A program made the position numbers and the translations under genes. 64,000 nucleotides of DNA, taken from positions 1-64,000 of the forward strand of contig NZ_JAKGRW010000044.1 of the NCBI RefSeq assembly GCF_021555175.1, given 5' to 3'. The notes beneath the pieces are model-generated. The model saw only the letters and a program-made list of their open reading frames with translations, was not told the origin of the DNA and did no database searches. Below are positions 18,159 through 27,713 of this stretch, one piece after another (the first letter of the stretch is position 1; each line of letters opens with the position of its first letter). The DNA is from Nocardioides alcanivorans. GTDB lineage: Bacteria; Actinomycetota; Actinomycetes; Propionibacteriales; Nocardioidaceae.

Positions 18159-18929
18159 GTGAGCACGACGGAGCACGGGATCCGGCTGGAGGTTGCCGAG
18201 GACGGAATCGCGTCGGTGACGCTGGACCGGCCCGCCAAGAAGAACGCCCTCGACCGAGTGATGTTCGACGGGATCGAGTCGACCATCGCCGAACTCAGGC
18301 AACGCGACGACGTGCGCGTGGTGGTGCTCCGCGGCGCCGGAGGCACGTTCTGCGCCGGCATCGACCTCGCCTTCCTCGGAAGCAACACGGAGGCACTCGA
18401 CCTGGCGCCTCGTACCCACGGCATCGCCAACTACTTCCAACACGTGTGCTGGGGCTGGCGCGAGCTGCCGGTGCCGGTGATCGCGGCGATCGACGGTGTC
18501 TGTTTCGGCGGCGGTATGCAGGTCGCGGCGGGCGCAGACATCCGGATCGCGGCGCCGGACGCCCGACTCGCGGTCATGGAGGCACGATGGGGTTTGGTGC
18601 CCGACATGGCCGGCTTCCCGCTGCTGCGCGGCGTGGTGCGCCCCGACGTGCTGCGCGAGCTGGTCTACACCGGACGGGAGGTCAGCGGCACGGACGCCGT
18701 CGCGCTGGGCCTGGCCACGCGTACGGCGGCCGACCCTCATGCTGCCGCGCTCGAGCTCGCCCATGACATCGCCGAGCGGAGTGTTGCCGGGGTGCGTGCC
18801 GCCAAGCGCCTACTGGGCCTGGCGATCGACGAGGCGGTGGCGGTGGAACCACTGCTGGTGGCCGAATCGGTCGAGCAGGAGGCGCTGCTGCGCTCCCCGG
18901 AGTTCATGGCTCGGCTGACCGGACGCTGA
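18159..18929 (+). CDS. Enoyl-CoA hydratase/isomerase family protein
   Basis: A second crotonase of 256 residues, starting at GTG 18159 with GAGGAG 7 bp upstream. It has LDRPAKKNALD, the FCAGIDLAFLG CoA loop, the oxyanion loop DGVCFGGGMQVAAGADIRIA, and MEARWGLVPDMAG in the active-site region. The last two acidic positions resemble delta3,5-delta2,4-dienoyl-CoA isomerases, so isomerase activity is as likely as hydratase. It lies 59 bp downstream of the EchA12-like gene and is probably cotranscribed with it. Confidence 0.88.
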   Translation: MSTTEHGIRLEVAEDGIASVTLDRPAKKNALDRVMFDGIESTIAELRQRDDVRVVVLRGAGGTFCAGIDLAFLGSNTEALDLAPRTHGIANYFQHVCWGWRELPVPVIAAIDGVCFGGGMQVAAGADIRIAAPDARLAVMEARWGLVPDMAGFPLLRGVVRPDVLRELVYTGREVSGTDAVALGLATRTAADPHAAALELAHDIAERSVAGVRAAKRLLGLAIDEAVAVEPLLVAESVEQEALLRSPEFMARLTGR

Positions 18930-18952
18930 CTCGAGTCAGCCCACCTGCCTGC

Positions 18953-19843
18953 TCAATCGCCGAAGAGTGCTGCGGCGTTGCCCCACAGCACTGCTCGCAG
19001 CCAGGCGTCGTCGATGCCCTGGTGCCGGTCGGTCAGCGCAGTCAGCACGTCGATCTGCTCGGACCAGGCGTAGGGGATGTTGGGGAAGTCGGAACCCAGC
19101 AGCACCTTGTCGCGCAGGGCCGCCAGCCGCGGCAACAGGTCGCCCGGGAACTCACCGCCCATCTCGTTGAAGAAGCTCGTGAACGCCATCGTGGTGTCGA
19201 GCCGTACATGCTCGTGGCGTTCGGCCATCGTCAGGAAGTCTTCGTACTCCGGCGCCCCGAGATGCGCGATCACCAGCGGCAGCGTCGGGTGCCGGTGCAG
19301 CAGCTCCGCCACCGGTTGCGGTCCGGTGAACTCCGTGCCCACCGGTCCGGACCCGGCGTGGAGGATCACCGGGGTGCCGGCGTCGGCGATCAGTCCCCAT
19401 GCCTTGTCGAGCAGTGGGTCGGTGACATGGAAGGCACCGACCTGGACATGCACCTTCCAGAGCTGCACGCCCTCTGCGAGCCGCGTGGCGACGTACTCCG
19501 CCGCCTCGGGCTCGGGATAGAAGGTGCCGCACCGCAGGGCAGCGGGAAACCGCTGCGCGAATCCGACGGACCACTCGTTGAGGAAGTCCGCCATGCCGGG
19601 CTTGTGGGCATAGGTGAGCTGCGAGAAGCGCTTGACGCCGAATCCCTCCAGGGTGGCGACGAGCTCGTCGTCGGTGCCGCGGTACTTGATCGGCCAGGGG
19701 CGCCCGATCAACGGCCCGGCGGTCTCGAAGACCGCACGCACCTTGGTGCCCATCGGCTCCGGGTAGAAGTGCGTGTGCACGTCGAAGACACCGGGGATGC
19801 CGAGGGTCTCGACGAGCTCACGCACCGGAGCGGGCTCCGTCAT
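18953..19843 (-). CDS. Amidohydrolase (TIM-barrel metal hydrolase)
   Basis: A 296-residue protein of the amidohydrolase_2 family, which includes decarboxylases and hydrolases of ring acids. The metal-binding motif [10 protein letters not shown] sits near residue 20; later ligands are in [15 protein letters not shown] and [12 protein letters not shown] 19843 overlaps the smpB stop (ATGA), so translation is coupled to smpB. Substrate is unknown. The gene converges on the crotonase gene with 23 bp between stops. Confidence 0.85.
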   Translation of the reverse strand: MTEPAPVRELVETLGIPGVFDVHTHFYPEPMGTKVRAVFETAGPLIGRPWPIKYRGTDDELVATLEGFGVKRFSQLTYAHKPGMADFLNEWSVGFAQRFPAALRCGTFYPEPEAAEYVATRLAEGVQLWKVHVQVGAFHVTDPLLDKAWGLIADAGTPVILHAGSGPVGTEFTGPQPVAELLHRHPTLPLVIAHLGAPEYEDFLTMAERHEHVRLDTTMAFTSFFNEMGGEFPGDLLPRLAALRDKVLLGSDFPNIPYAWSEQIDVLTALTDRHQGIDDAWLRAVLWGNAAALFGD

Positions 19844-20316
19844 CGCATGCCCTTGAGGCGGCGACCGATCTCCTGCTCCTTCTCGCGGTTGGCCTGCCGC
19901 TCGGCGATCGTGTGCCGCTTGTCCCACTGCTTCTTGCCTCGGGCCAGCGCGATCTCGACCTTGGCCCGGCCGTCCTTGAAGTAGAGCGAGAGCGGGATGA
20001 GCGTGTAGCCCTTCTCCACCAGCTTCTTCTCGATCTTGTTGATCTCGACTCGGTTGAGGAGCAGCTTCCTCTTGCGTCGCGACATGTGGTTGGTCCACGT
20101 GCCCTGGCTGTATTCGGGGATGTGCACGTTGTGCAGCCAGGCCTCGCCGCCATCGATCTCACCGAACCCGTCGACCAGGTTGGCGCGACCAGCCCGCAAC
20201 GACTTCACCTCGGTGCCGACCAGGACGAGCCCGGCCTCCCAGGTGTCGTCGATGTGGTAGTCGTGGCGCGCCTTCTTGTTCTGGGCGATCACCTTCGTGC
20301 CCTGCTCCCTGACCAT
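19840..20316 (-). CDS. smpB: SsrA-binding protein SmpB
   Basis: SmpB binds the tRNA-like part of tmRNA and delivers it to stalled ribosomes. The 158-residue protein has the typical core ([54 protein letters not shown]) and the basic tail [16 protein letters not shown]. Length matches the family. It follows the M23 peptidase gene by 57 bp in the usual actinobacterial order ftsE-ftsX-peptidase-smpB. Its RNA partner ssrA is 5 kb away on the same strand. Confidence 0.97.
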   Translation of the reverse strand: MVREQGTKVIAQNKKARHDYHIDDTWEAGLVLVGTEVKSLRAGRANLVDGFGEIDGGEAWLHNVHIPEYSQGTWTNHMSRRKRKLLLNRVEINKIEKKLVEKGYTLIPLSLYFKDGRAKVEIALARGKKQWDKRHTIAERQANREKEQEIGRRLKGMR

Positions 20317-20372
20317 GGGCCAAGTCTCTCAGGTGTGGCAACCGGAATTCACCGGAGGCTCGGGCGCGAAGT

Positions 20373-21644
20373 TCAGAGCCAGTTCATCGGGTTGACCGGG
20401 GAGCCGTTGACCATCACCGTGAAGTGGAGGTGGCAGCCGGTCGACCAGCCGGTGGTGCCGACGTAGCCGATGACCTGACCACGCTTGACCTTCTGGCCGA
20501 CGCTGACGGTGTAGTTCGACGCGTGGTTGTAGATCGAGGCCAGACCGACGCCCTTGACGTTGCCGTGGTCGAGGATCAGGCGGTTGCCCCAGGCGGTCTG
20601 GAAGTACTCGGAGATCACGGTGCCGTCGGCGGTGGCGAGGAGCGGCGCTCCGCAGCCGCCGGTGCCGAAGTCGGTGCCGTCGTGGAGGCTGCGATAGCCA
20701 TAGATCGGGTGCGTCCGCATGCCGTACGACGAGGTGACGTAGCCGCCCTTGACCGGGTAGCTGAGGAATCCGCCCGAGTTGTTCGCGGTGGTGCGGGACG
20801 TGTTGCCGTTCTGCTTCCTGGCACGCTCACGCAGCATCCGCTCGATCCGCTTCTGGTCCGCCTCGAGTGCTCGCAACGTCTTGGCGTCGCGGGCCCTGAC
20901 CTTCTCAGCCCTGCGCGTCGCATCGCGACTGTCGGACACGAGCTCGGCGACGGAGGCCTTCTCTGCCGCAGCCTGCGCCTCGAGCTTCTTCATGAGCTCG
21001 AGATTGGCTGCAGCTTCCTGGCGACGCACCTTCACGTCGTCACGCTGCTCCTTGACCTCGTCGCGTCGTACGCCGAGCAGCACCTCGGCAGCCTCCAGTT
21101 CGGCCAGCTGGGTGTCCTGCTCCTGGAGCGAGTCCCGGGTTGCTGCCTGGACCCTGGCCACGTCGCCGAGGTCCTCGGCGTTGAGGAGCGCCGCGAAGCC
21201 CTCCATCGTGGGATCGCCAGCTTCGTAGGCGTCGGCGAACATGCGATCGACGTTGCCCTGCTGGTCACGCACGTCCTGACGACCGGACTTCAGGTCGGCA
21301 ACGGCCTGCGTGAGGTCGGCCTCGGCCTGGACCAGCTCCGCCTGCATCTTCTGGTCGAGCACCCGGGCGGTGTCGAGCTTGCCGCGGGTACTGGCCAGCT
21401 TGCTCCGCGCCGCGGCGAGCTGCGCCTGCGAACGCTCCAGGTGCTTGGTGGCGCGACGCAGCGCGGCGCTGGAGTGCTCGAGGTCGTCGTGAGCGTGCTC
21501 GAGCTCCTTCTTGACCTCGCGCTGCTTGTCCTTGAGGTCGTCGGCGAACGCGAGCGGGGCGAGGGCGACGCCGAGGACCGTCAGGATGGCCGCGAAAAGG
21601 GCCACCGTCCGGTGCCGACGCTCGCTGGGGAAGAGGCGAGCCAC
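20373..21644 (-). CDS. M23 family peptidase with coiled coil, downstream of ftsEX
   Basis: A 423-residue exported peptidoglycan peptidase. There is a signal peptide (RTVALFAAILTVLGVALAPLAFA), a long coiled coil (about residues 35-270, rich in Lys/Glu/Asp/Arg heptads) and a LytM domain at the C-terminus. The zinc ligands HDGTDFG and HLHF are present, so it should be active, unlike EnvC-type activators. Position 55 bp after ftsX suggests it is the cell-wall hydrolase controlled by FtsEX through its coiled coil. Confidence 0.92.
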   Translation of the reverse strand: MARLFPSERRHRTVALFAAILTVLGVALAPLAFADDLKDKQREVKKELEHAHDDLEHSSAALRRATKHLERSQAQLAAARSKLASTRGKLDTARVLDQKMQAELVQAEADLTQAVADLKSGRQDVRDQQGNVDRMFADAYEAGDPTMEGFAALLNAEDLGDVARVQAATRDSLQEQDTQLAELEAAEVLLGVRRDEVKEQRDDVKVRRQEAAANLELMKKLEAQAAAEKASVAELVSDSRDATRRAEKVRARDAKTLRALEADQKRIERMLRERARKQNGNTSRTTANNSGGFLSYPVKGGYVTSSYGMRTHPIYGYRSLHDGTDFGTGGCGAPLLATADGTVISEYFQTAWGNRLILDHGNVKGVGLASIYNHASNYTVSVGQKVKRGQVIGYVGTTGWSTGCHLHFTVMVNGSPVNPMNWL

Positions 21645-21698
21645 GGGTGAGACCTTTGTGTCCGGGGAAGTGAACGCCTTGACGTTAGACCACGACGG

Positions 21699-22595
21699 TC
21701 AGACTTTGAGGTATTTCCTCGTCAGTACGAGTGTCGGAAGCACCGTGAGCAGCGGACCGATGATCGCGAGCCAGCCGACTGCGCCCAGGTAGTCGGCCGA
21801 ATCGACCCATGGCATGAAGCGCAGGCTGTCGGAGAGCCGATCATGCACACCGAACCTCATGAACGCTCCCAGGGCACCGGCGGCGAGCGCGACTCCGATC
21901 ACCGCAGTCACCAGTGCCTCCAGCAGGAAGGGCAGCGAGATGTAGAGGCTCGAGGCACCGACCAGCCGCATGATGCCGATCTCCCGCCGGCGGGCGAAGG
22001 CCGCCAGGCGGATCGTGTTGGCCACCAACAGCAGCGCCGCCAGGATCAGGAACCCGCCGATCGCGAGGGAGCCGTACTTGAACGCGTTGATCGTCGAATA
22101 GATCGGGTCGAGGATCTTCTTGGCGGTGAAGACCGAATGCACACCGGGAAGCGTCTGGACGGAGCTGACCACGCTGTCGTAGTCGCGCGGGTCCTTGAGG
22201 GTCACCCAGATCGAGGAGTGCATCGCGTCGGGCGAAGAGATCCGGAAGTTGTCGCCCATGAGCTCCTTGGAGCGGTCGAAGGCAACCTGCTGCGACTCCT
22301 CGTACCAGCTCTTGACGTGACCGTTGTCCTCGATCGCGTCCACGATCGCGGCCTTCTCGGCGTCGGAGACTGCACCGACACAACCGACCTCGCCGCGGGC
22401 ACCGTTGCAGAGATAGATCGTCGCCTGGAGCTTGGAACCGAAGTAGTCCTCGGTCTTCTGCGCCTGCGAGTTGAGCAGGATGCCGAGCCCGACGAGGGTC
22501 AGGGAGACGAAGAGGGTCAGCACCACCGCGATGTGCATCGTGAGGTTGCGGCGCAACCCCTGGCGGAGCTCGGAAAAGACGTGTCGAAGCTGCAT
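21699..22595 (-). CDS. ftsX: Cell division protein FtsX (permease-like)
   Basis: A 298-residue membrane protein that, with the FtsE ATPase, transmits a signal to a periplasmic wall hydrolase. It begins MQLRHVFSELRQGLRRN, has one N-terminal membrane helix, an extracellular domain with two cysteines (LCNGARGEVGC), then three C-terminal helices with the FtsX signature RREIGIMRLVGAS. The start is 5 bp after the ftsE stop. Length is normal. Confidence 0.96.
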   Translation of the reverse strand: MQLRHVFSELRQGLRRNLTMHIAVVLTLFVSLTLVGLGILLNSQAQKTEDYFGSKLQATIYLCNGARGEVGCVGAVSDAEKAAIVDAIEDNGHVKSWYEESQQVAFDRSKELMGDNFRISSPDAMHSSIWVTLKDPRDYDSVVSSVQTLPGVHSVFTAKKILDPIYSTINAFKYGSLAIGGFLILAALLLVANTIRLAAFARRREIGIMRLVGASSLYISLPFLLEALVTAVIGVALAAGALGAFMRFGVHDRLSDSLRFMPWVDSADYLGAVGWLAIIGPLLTVLPTLVLTRKYLKV

Positions 22596-22600
22596 GTCTC

Positions 22601-23289
22601 TCAGTTCTGGTTGCCGTAGATGCCACTGGACTCGTCGCGCACGACGTGGCCGTCCTCGAGCTCGATGACCCGCTTGCGCATCTGGTCGACGATGCTCGCG
22701 TCGTGGGTGGCCATGAGCACGGTGGTGCCGGTCCGGTTGATCCGGTCCAGCAGCTTCATGATCCCGATCGAGGAGGTCGGGTCGAGGTTTCCGGTGGGCT
22801 CGTCGGCGATGAGGATCTTGGGACGATTGACGAAGGCCCGAGCAAGGGCGACTCGTTGCTGTTCTCCGCCGGAGAGCTCGTCGGGCAGGCGGTCGGCCTT
22901 GCCCTCGAGGCCGACCAGCTCCAGCGTCTCGGGAACGAGCTTGTCGATCTGCGAACGCGACTTGCCGATCACCTGCAGGGCGAAGCCGACGTTCTCGGCA
23001 ACGGTCTTGTTCTGCAGCAGCCGGAAGTCCTGGAAGACGGTGCCGATCTGGCGGCGCAGCCGCGGCACCTTCCACGAGGCGAGGCGATTGATCTCCTTGC
23101 CGGCGACGTGCACCTTGCCCGAGGTCGGGCGGTACTCGCGGAGGATGAGCCGCAGGAAGGTCGACTTGCCGGAGCCCGACTGGCCGACGAGGAAGACGAA
23201 CTCCCCTTCTCGATGTCGACCGACACCTCCTCAAGGGCGGCTCGGGTCTGTCCCGGGTAGGTCTTGACAACCTTTTCGAAGCGGATCAC
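22601..23289 (-). CDS. ftsE: Cell division ATP-binding protein FtsE, broken by a one-base deletion
   Basis: FtsE is the ABC ATPase partner of FtsX. From GTG 23289 the frame reads [20 protein letters not shown] up to IEKG, then shifts. Restoring one C in the run 23203-23206 gives [15 protein letters not shown], the Walker A motif, and the downstream frame continues intact: Q loop VFQDFRLL, signature [14 protein letters not shown], Walker [10 protein letters not shown], and H loop ATHD. The rebuilt length, about 229 residues, is exact for FtsE. As ftsE is normally single-copy and important, a sequencing error is more likely than a real mutation. Confidence 0.93.
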
Positions 23290-23381
23290 TGGACGGAGTT
23301 TAGTGGTCGCGGCCAAGGGCGCGGGGAGGCAGGCCGTGCGCGTGGTGCCTGCCGCCGACCGGTCCCCGTAGGCTGCTGTTC

Positions 23382-23963
23382 GTGTCCCGGCCACTCCCCC
23401 TGCTCATCGCCGCCGCGCTCGCCCTCACCCTCGGCGCGTGCTCCGGATCCGACGAGCCCGACTCCGAGACACCGCTGCCCACGATCGAGTCGGCCCGCAA
23501 TGCCGAACTCCCGGTGCGCCCGGGTGACTTCTGCGAACGGATCGACGAGCGTGCCGTCGAGGCCGTCGTCGGGGAGGAGCCGGAGAGCGCCCACTACGGC
23601 AACGGCGAGAAGGCCGAGATCGCCCCCGGCGTCACCGACGTCGCCCACGAGTTCGGCTGCGTCTTCACCTCGACCACGGGCAGCCAGGCCCGCGCCTGGG
23701 TGGCTGTCCCCCCGGTGACGGCAGCACAGGCCGCGAAGATCGCGCCCGGCAGGAAGTGCACCGACGCAGGTGTCGGACTCGGCGAGCCCGGATTCGCCGC
23801 GACGTGTACGACGAAGCACGGCACCACGACGACGCTTGCGGGCCTCTACACCGACACCTGGTTCGGCTGCTCGCTCACCGAGCAGGAGCCGACCACCACC
23901 ACGACGGAACGGCTGGAGCGGTGGTGCGCGGCCGCCGTACAGGCAGCAGCGACAGCCGACTGA
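23382..23963 (+). CDS. Putative lipoprotein
   Basis: A 193-residue product from GTG 23382 with a lipoprotein signal ([19 protein letters not shown]; lipobox LGAC, cysteine near residue 20). The mature part contains several cysteines (DFCERID, FGCVFTS, RKCTD, ATCTT, FGCSL, RWCAA) that may pair in disulfides, as in the DUF3558-like actinobacterial lipoproteins. It is inserted on the opposite strand between prfB and ftsE, which are usually adjacent. Function unknown. Confidence 0.82.
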   Translation: MSRPLPLLIAAALALTLGACSGSDEPDSETPLPTIESARNAELPVRPGDFCERIDERAVEAVVGEEPESAHYGNGEKAEIAPGVTDVAHEFGCVFTSTTGSQARAWVAVPPVTAAQAAKIAPGRKCTDAGVGLGEPGFAATCTTKHGTTTTLAGLYTDTWFGCSLTEQEPTTTTTERLERWCAAAVQAAATAD

Positions 23964-23980
23964 GCGTCACCCGCGAGGGA

Positions 23981-25099
23981 TCAGTTGGCCTCGGCCTTGT
24001 CGGCGCCACGACGCCACCGGATGCCGGCCTCGAGGAAGTCACCGAGGTCACCGTCGAAGACCGACTGCGGGTTGCCGGACTCGAAGCCGGTGCGCAGGTC
24101 CTTGACGACCTGGTAGGGGTTGAGCACGTAGTTGCGCATCTGGTCACCCCAGCTGGCCTGCACGTCCCCGCGCATCTCGTCGAGGTGGGCCTTCTCCTCG
24201 GCCTTCTTGAGCGCGAGCAGCTTGGCCTTGAGGACGACCATGGCGCTGGCCTTGTTCTGCAGCTGGCTCTTCTCGTTCTGGCAGCTGACCACCGTCCCGG
24301 TCGGGATGTGGGTCAGGCGGACCGCCGAGTCGGTGGTGTTGACCGACTGGCCGCCCGGGCCACCCGAGCGGTAGACATCGACGCGGATCTCCTCGTCGGG
24401 CACGTCGATCTCATCGGTCTGCTCGAGCACGGGCACGACCTCCACGGCCGCGAAGCTGGTCTGGCGACGGCCCTGGTTGTCGAAGGGGCTGATCCGCACG
24501 AGGCGGTGGGTGCCGGCCTCCACCGAGAGGGTGCCGTAGGCGTAGGGGGCCTTCACAGCGAAGGTCGCCGACTTGATGCCGGCCTCCTCTGCGTAGGAGG
24601 TGTCGTAGACCTCGACGGGGTAGTCGTGCTGCTCTGCCCAGCGCACATACATGCGCATGAGCATCTCGGCGAAGTCGGCAGCATCGACGCCACCCGCACC
24701 GGAACGAATGGTCACGAGCGCCTCGCGGGCGTCGTACTCACCCGACAGGAGGGTGCGGACCTCCAGCGCCTCGACGGACTTGCGGATACGTGCCAGCTCC
24801 GCCTCGGCCTCCTCCAAGGAGTCGGCGTCGCCCTCCTCCTGGCCGAGCTCGACGAGGATGCCGAGGTCTTCGATGCGCTCCTCCAGCGAGGTGAAGCGCT
24901 CGAGCTCCCCGTTGAGGGTGGAGAGACGGCCGGTGACGCGTTGTGCGTTCTCCTGGTTGTCCCAGAGGTCTGGGGCACCAACCTGGTCCTCGAGGTCATC
25001 GATCTCGACGCGCATGGCGTCGACGTCGAGCACCTGCTCGATCGTCTTCATCGTTGCGCGGAGTTGCTTGATCTCTTGGTCGAAGTCTGGGCCAGCCAC
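23981..25099 (-). CDS. prfB: Peptide chain release factor 2
   Basis: RF2 terminates translation at UGA and UAA. The 372-residue protein has the SPF tripeptide that reads the stop codon ([15 protein letters not shown]) and the catalytic GGQ loop ([18 protein letters not shown]). The N-terminal coiled coil is complete. The start GTG 25099 gives [14 protein letters not shown]. The gene is a single open frame, so the programmed +1 frameshift used in E. coli is absent. Confidence 0.96.
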   Translation of the reverse strand: MAGPDFDQEIKQLRATMKTIEQVLDVDAMRVEIDDLEDQVGAPDLWDNQENAQRVTGRLSTLNGELERFTSLEERIEDLGILVELGQEEGDADSLEEAEAELARIRKSVEALEVRTLLSGEYDAREALVTIRSGAGGVDAADFAEMLMRMYVRWAEQHDYPVEVYDTSYAEEAGIKSATFAVKAPYAYGTLSVEAGTHRLVRISPFDNQGRRQTSFAAVEVVPVLEQTDEIDVPDEEIRVDVYRSGGPGGQSVNTTDSAVRLTHIPTGTVVSCQNEKSQLQNKASAMVVLKAKLLALKKAEEKAHLDEMRGDVQASWGDQMRNYVLNPYQVVKDLRTGFESGNPQSVFDGDLGDFLEAGIRWRRGADKAEAN

Positions 25100-25168
25100 A
25101 GACGCAAGGCTACCGGCTGGTGGCTGGGAGCACGCCACAGGTTTGCCCGCGCTGGTTGACTCGCCCTT

Positions 25169-25945
25169 GTGAGCACTCCTTCCAGTGGCGCCGGGCGCCC
25201 CCAGCGCCCGCCCCGTCCCGTCATCGAACTGACCGTCCAGAGCACCGAGCAGCTCTCCCCGCACCTGGTGCGCCTGGTCGCAGGCGGCCCCGGCTTCTCT
25301 GCCTTCGTCGACAACGGCAAGACCGACAAGTACGTGAAGATCCGTTTCCCCGAGCACGACGTGACGCGCACCTACACCGTGCGGCACGTCGACGGCGTGG
25401 CTCGCACGATCACCCTCGACTTCGTCGTGCACGGCGACGAGGGCATCGCCGGGCCGTGGGCAGCCAACGCGAAGCCCGGCGACCCGATCACCTTCGTCGG
25501 CCCCGGCGGCGCCTTCGTGCCGGACCCGACTGCCGACGTACACCTGTTTGCGGGCGACGCCTCCGCACTCCCCGCGATCGGAGCTGCACTGGAGGCACTG
25601 CCCGCCGACGCGCGCGGAGTCGCCCACCTGGTGGTCGAGGACGAGTCCGAGGTCCTGGAGCTGGCCGCGCCCGTTGGCGTGGAGCTACGTTGGCACTTCC
25701 ACTCCCCGGCCGGGAGCAACCCCGACGTGCTCGCCGAGGCGATCGCCGCCGCACCGTGGCCCCAGGGGCGGGTCCAGGTGTTCGCCCACGGCGAGCGGGA
25801 GTCGATGAAGGCGATCCGCGCCGTACTCAAGGAACGCGACGTCGCCCGCGAGGACCTCTCACTGTCGGGCTACTGGGCCCACGGACGTACCGAGGACCGT
25901 TTCCAGGCGGAGAAGAAGGAGCCGATCGGCCAGATCCCCGACTGA
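25169..25945 (+). CDS. Siderophore-interacting / ferric reductase family protein
   Basis: A 258-residue FAD-dependent reductase of the ViuB family, expected to release iron from siderophores in the cytoplasm. Family marks: the FAD-binding [41 protein letters not shown], and the C-terminal [21 protein letters not shown] 25169 is divergent from prfB. There is no siderophore cluster nearby. Confidence 0.9.
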   Translation: MSTPSSGAGRPQRPPRPVIELTVQSTEQLSPHLVRLVAGGPGFSAFVDNGKTDKYVKIRFPEHDVTRTYTVRHVDGVARTITLDFVVHGDEGIAGPWAANAKPGDPITFVGPGGAFVPDPTADVHLFAGDASALPAIGAALEALPADARGVAHLVVEDESEVLELAAPVGVELRWHFHSPAGSNPDVLAEAIAAAPWPQGRVQVFAHGERESMKAIRAVLKERDVAREDLSLSGYWAHGRTEDRFQAEKKEPIGQIPD

Positions 25946-25972
25946 GCAACGGGTTCGGTCGACCGACCCACG

Positions 25973-26857
25973 TCAACCGGTCTGCCGCTGCGCGTGCGGC
26001 ATCGGACATCCGCCACCCGGAAAGGTGCCCAGCTCCTCGATCCGGTAGCCGTCGGGATAGCTGCGGATGCGTGGGTGGTCGAGTGCGGTCCGCTGCCGGC
26101 GACGGGCGGGGAGCAGGCCGGCGAACCGGCCACGCAGGGCGAGACCGGCCCGGCTCAGTCGCACGAACCACGACGGCGGGCGTGCGTAGCCGAACGCCTC
26201 GAGCAGCGGCTCGTCCATGAGCGCTCGGCTGAAGAGCTCGACCAGCCGACGCAGCGGCCGCGGATAGAAGGTCAGCATCAGGGCGAGGGTCGCGTCGGCG
26301 ACGCGACGACCGCCCGCGTCGTACCCGAAGTGCTCGGCCTCGTAGGAGTCCATGAGGTCGGCGAAGCCCTCGTAGGTCTCCGGGATGTTGCGGATGCCCA
26401 TGTGGGTGCCGAGCTCGCGGTAGTAGTTGACGCTGGCGCGGAGCTCCTGACTGCTCAGGGGGCGCTTGGCGTAGTCGTCCATCCATCTCTTCGGCACCAC
26501 CACGAAGGTCGAGAGAACGTAGCGCATCTCGTGGTCGGGGATGTCGTAGCTGCGGTGCATCTGGTTGATCCGACGGATCGCGGCGCGGGCCTCGGGGTGG
26601 TCGAAGCCGAGCAGGCTGGGCGGTTCCAGCAGCAGAACCGTGTCGTCATAGCGCTTCTGGGTCTCGTCACCGAAGGCACGCGTCTCGTCGAGGAGCGCAC
26701 CGATCCCCGGCACCGCATAGGTGCGGAAGAGCGCAAAGCTGAGCGCCTGGAGCATGTCCCACTGGAACTCCATGACCGACAGGTTGCGATAGATCTCGAC
26801 GAAGTCGCGGTCCGCGTCGAGACGCTCATTGACCTTGCGCCAGTGATCTCGCTTCAT
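25973..26857 (-). CDS. MpaB-like oxygenase, DUF2236 family
   Basis: About 294 residues from ATG 26857 (MKRDHWRKVNERLDADRDF). The family includes latex-clearing protein and mycophenolate oxygenase MpaB, which carry a heme b. Histidines of the conserved core are visible (MHRSYDIPDHEMRYVLSTFVV, FGYDAGGRR). The first in-frame GTG at 26881 falls inside a palindrome that looks like the repressor site, which is why I prefer 26857. It is divergent from a TetR gene that probably controls it. Confidence 0.85.
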   Translation of the reverse strand: MKRDHWRKVNERLDADRDFVEIYRNLSVMEFQWDMLQALSFALFRTYAVPGIGALLDETRAFGDETQKRYDDTVLLLEPPSLLGFDHPEARAAIRRINQMHRSYDIPDHEMRYVLSTFVVVPKRWMDDYAKRPLSSQELRASVNYYRELGTHMGIRNIPETYEGFADLMDSYEAEHFGYDAGGRRVADATLALMLTFYPRPLRRLVELFSRALMDEPLLEAFGYARPPSWFVRLSRAGLALRGRFAGLLPARRRQRTALDHPRIRSYPDGYRIEELGTFPGGGCPMPHAQRQTG

Positions 26858-26875
26858 GCCCACCGAGATTAGAGT

Positions 26876-26900
26876 GGACACTCCAGTTTGTAAAGTGTCC
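26876..26900. promoter_or_regulatory. Probable TetR operator between the DUF2236 oxygenase and tetR
   Basis: GGACACT (26876-26882) and AGTGTCC (26894-26900) form an inverted repeat with an 11-nt spacer, in the short divergent interval, ending 2 bp before the tetR start. Spacing and position fit an autoregulating TetR repressor. Confidence 0.7.
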
Positions 26901-26902
26901 CC

Positions 26903-27510
26903 GTGCGCACCCCTTCGCAGAGCCGCAGCGCCGCCTCGGCCGACCGCATGCTCGAGGCCACTCGCGCGCTCCTCGAGGAGGGCGGGATGGCGGCGGTGAC
27001 CATCAACGCGGTCGCCTCACGTGCGGGTACGTCGAACGGGTCGCTCTATCACCGCTTCGGTGACCGGACCGGCCTGCTGCTGGCGGCGCAGCAGCGCGGG
27101 TTCGACGAGATCACCGCCGAGACCGCCGAGGCGTTCGCCCTCGCCGACCGGGCGCTGGCCGGCGGGGTCACCCGCGAGGAGGTCGCCGGCGCCCTCGCTG
27201 CCGCCGCCCTGTCGATCTTCCGCACCCACCACGGGTCCCTGCGCGCCTTCCTCGTCGACGCCATCGGACAATCGGTCTTCGAGGAGCCCAACGACGTCTT
27301 CCTGCACGCCCTCGCGGTCCGGGTCACTGCCTGGTTGCGCGAGCACCTCGGAGCGAGCGAGACCGCGGCCGAGGCCACCTGGCGGGTGCTCTTCTCCCTC
27401 GGCGCGGCTCGTGCCCTGCTCGACGACGACCGGGTCTCCCCACCCCGCTCGATGACGGTGAGCTCGCCTCGGCCGTCGCCCGAGCCGTCCTCGCCATCGC
27501 CGCTCACTGA
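26903..27510 (+). CDS. TetR family regulator, C-terminus frame-shifted
   Basis: About 203 residues when repaired. The N-terminal HTH is clear (MLEATRALLEEGGMAAVTI, ASRAGTSNGSLYHRFGDR). After LLDDDRVS the as-read frame turns into Pro/Ser/Arg-rich sequence running to 27898. Adding one C in the runs 27438-27446 gives LDDGELASAVARAVLAIAAH and a stop at 27508-27510, a normal family ending. It is divergent from the DUF2236 oxygenase with an operator-like palindrome between them. Confidence 0.85.
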
Positions 27511-27518
27511 CCCGCGAC

Positions 27519-27584
27519 GTCGCTCTCATTGCGCCACGAAGTCGCTCTCGTTGCGCCACGAAGTCGCTCTCGTTGCGCGACCCG
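27519..27584. repeat. Three tandem copies of a 22-bp unit
   Basis: The unit GTCGCTCTCGTTGCGCCACG plus AA repeats with a 22-bp period at 27519, 27541 and 27563. The second differs from the first by one base, and the third diverges at its last six bases. It lies just after the repaired tetR stop and 130 bp before cpaF. Function unknown; there are no spacers, so it is not a CRISPR array. Confidence 0.8.
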
Positions 27585-27713
27585 GCAAGTGCCGTCGTAC
27601 GTCGCGAACGACCGCAGGCGCTGTCCACAGGCCTGCTGCAGACCATGGACAAACACACATCGGTCGAACCACACTGTCTCGGCAAGATCCGATTTCTCGG
27701 GAGGATCGGTGCA

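Noticed and set aside
27519-27584. Possible CRISPR array
   Set aside because: The units are directly tandem with a 22-bp period and no unique spacers, and no cas genes are present.
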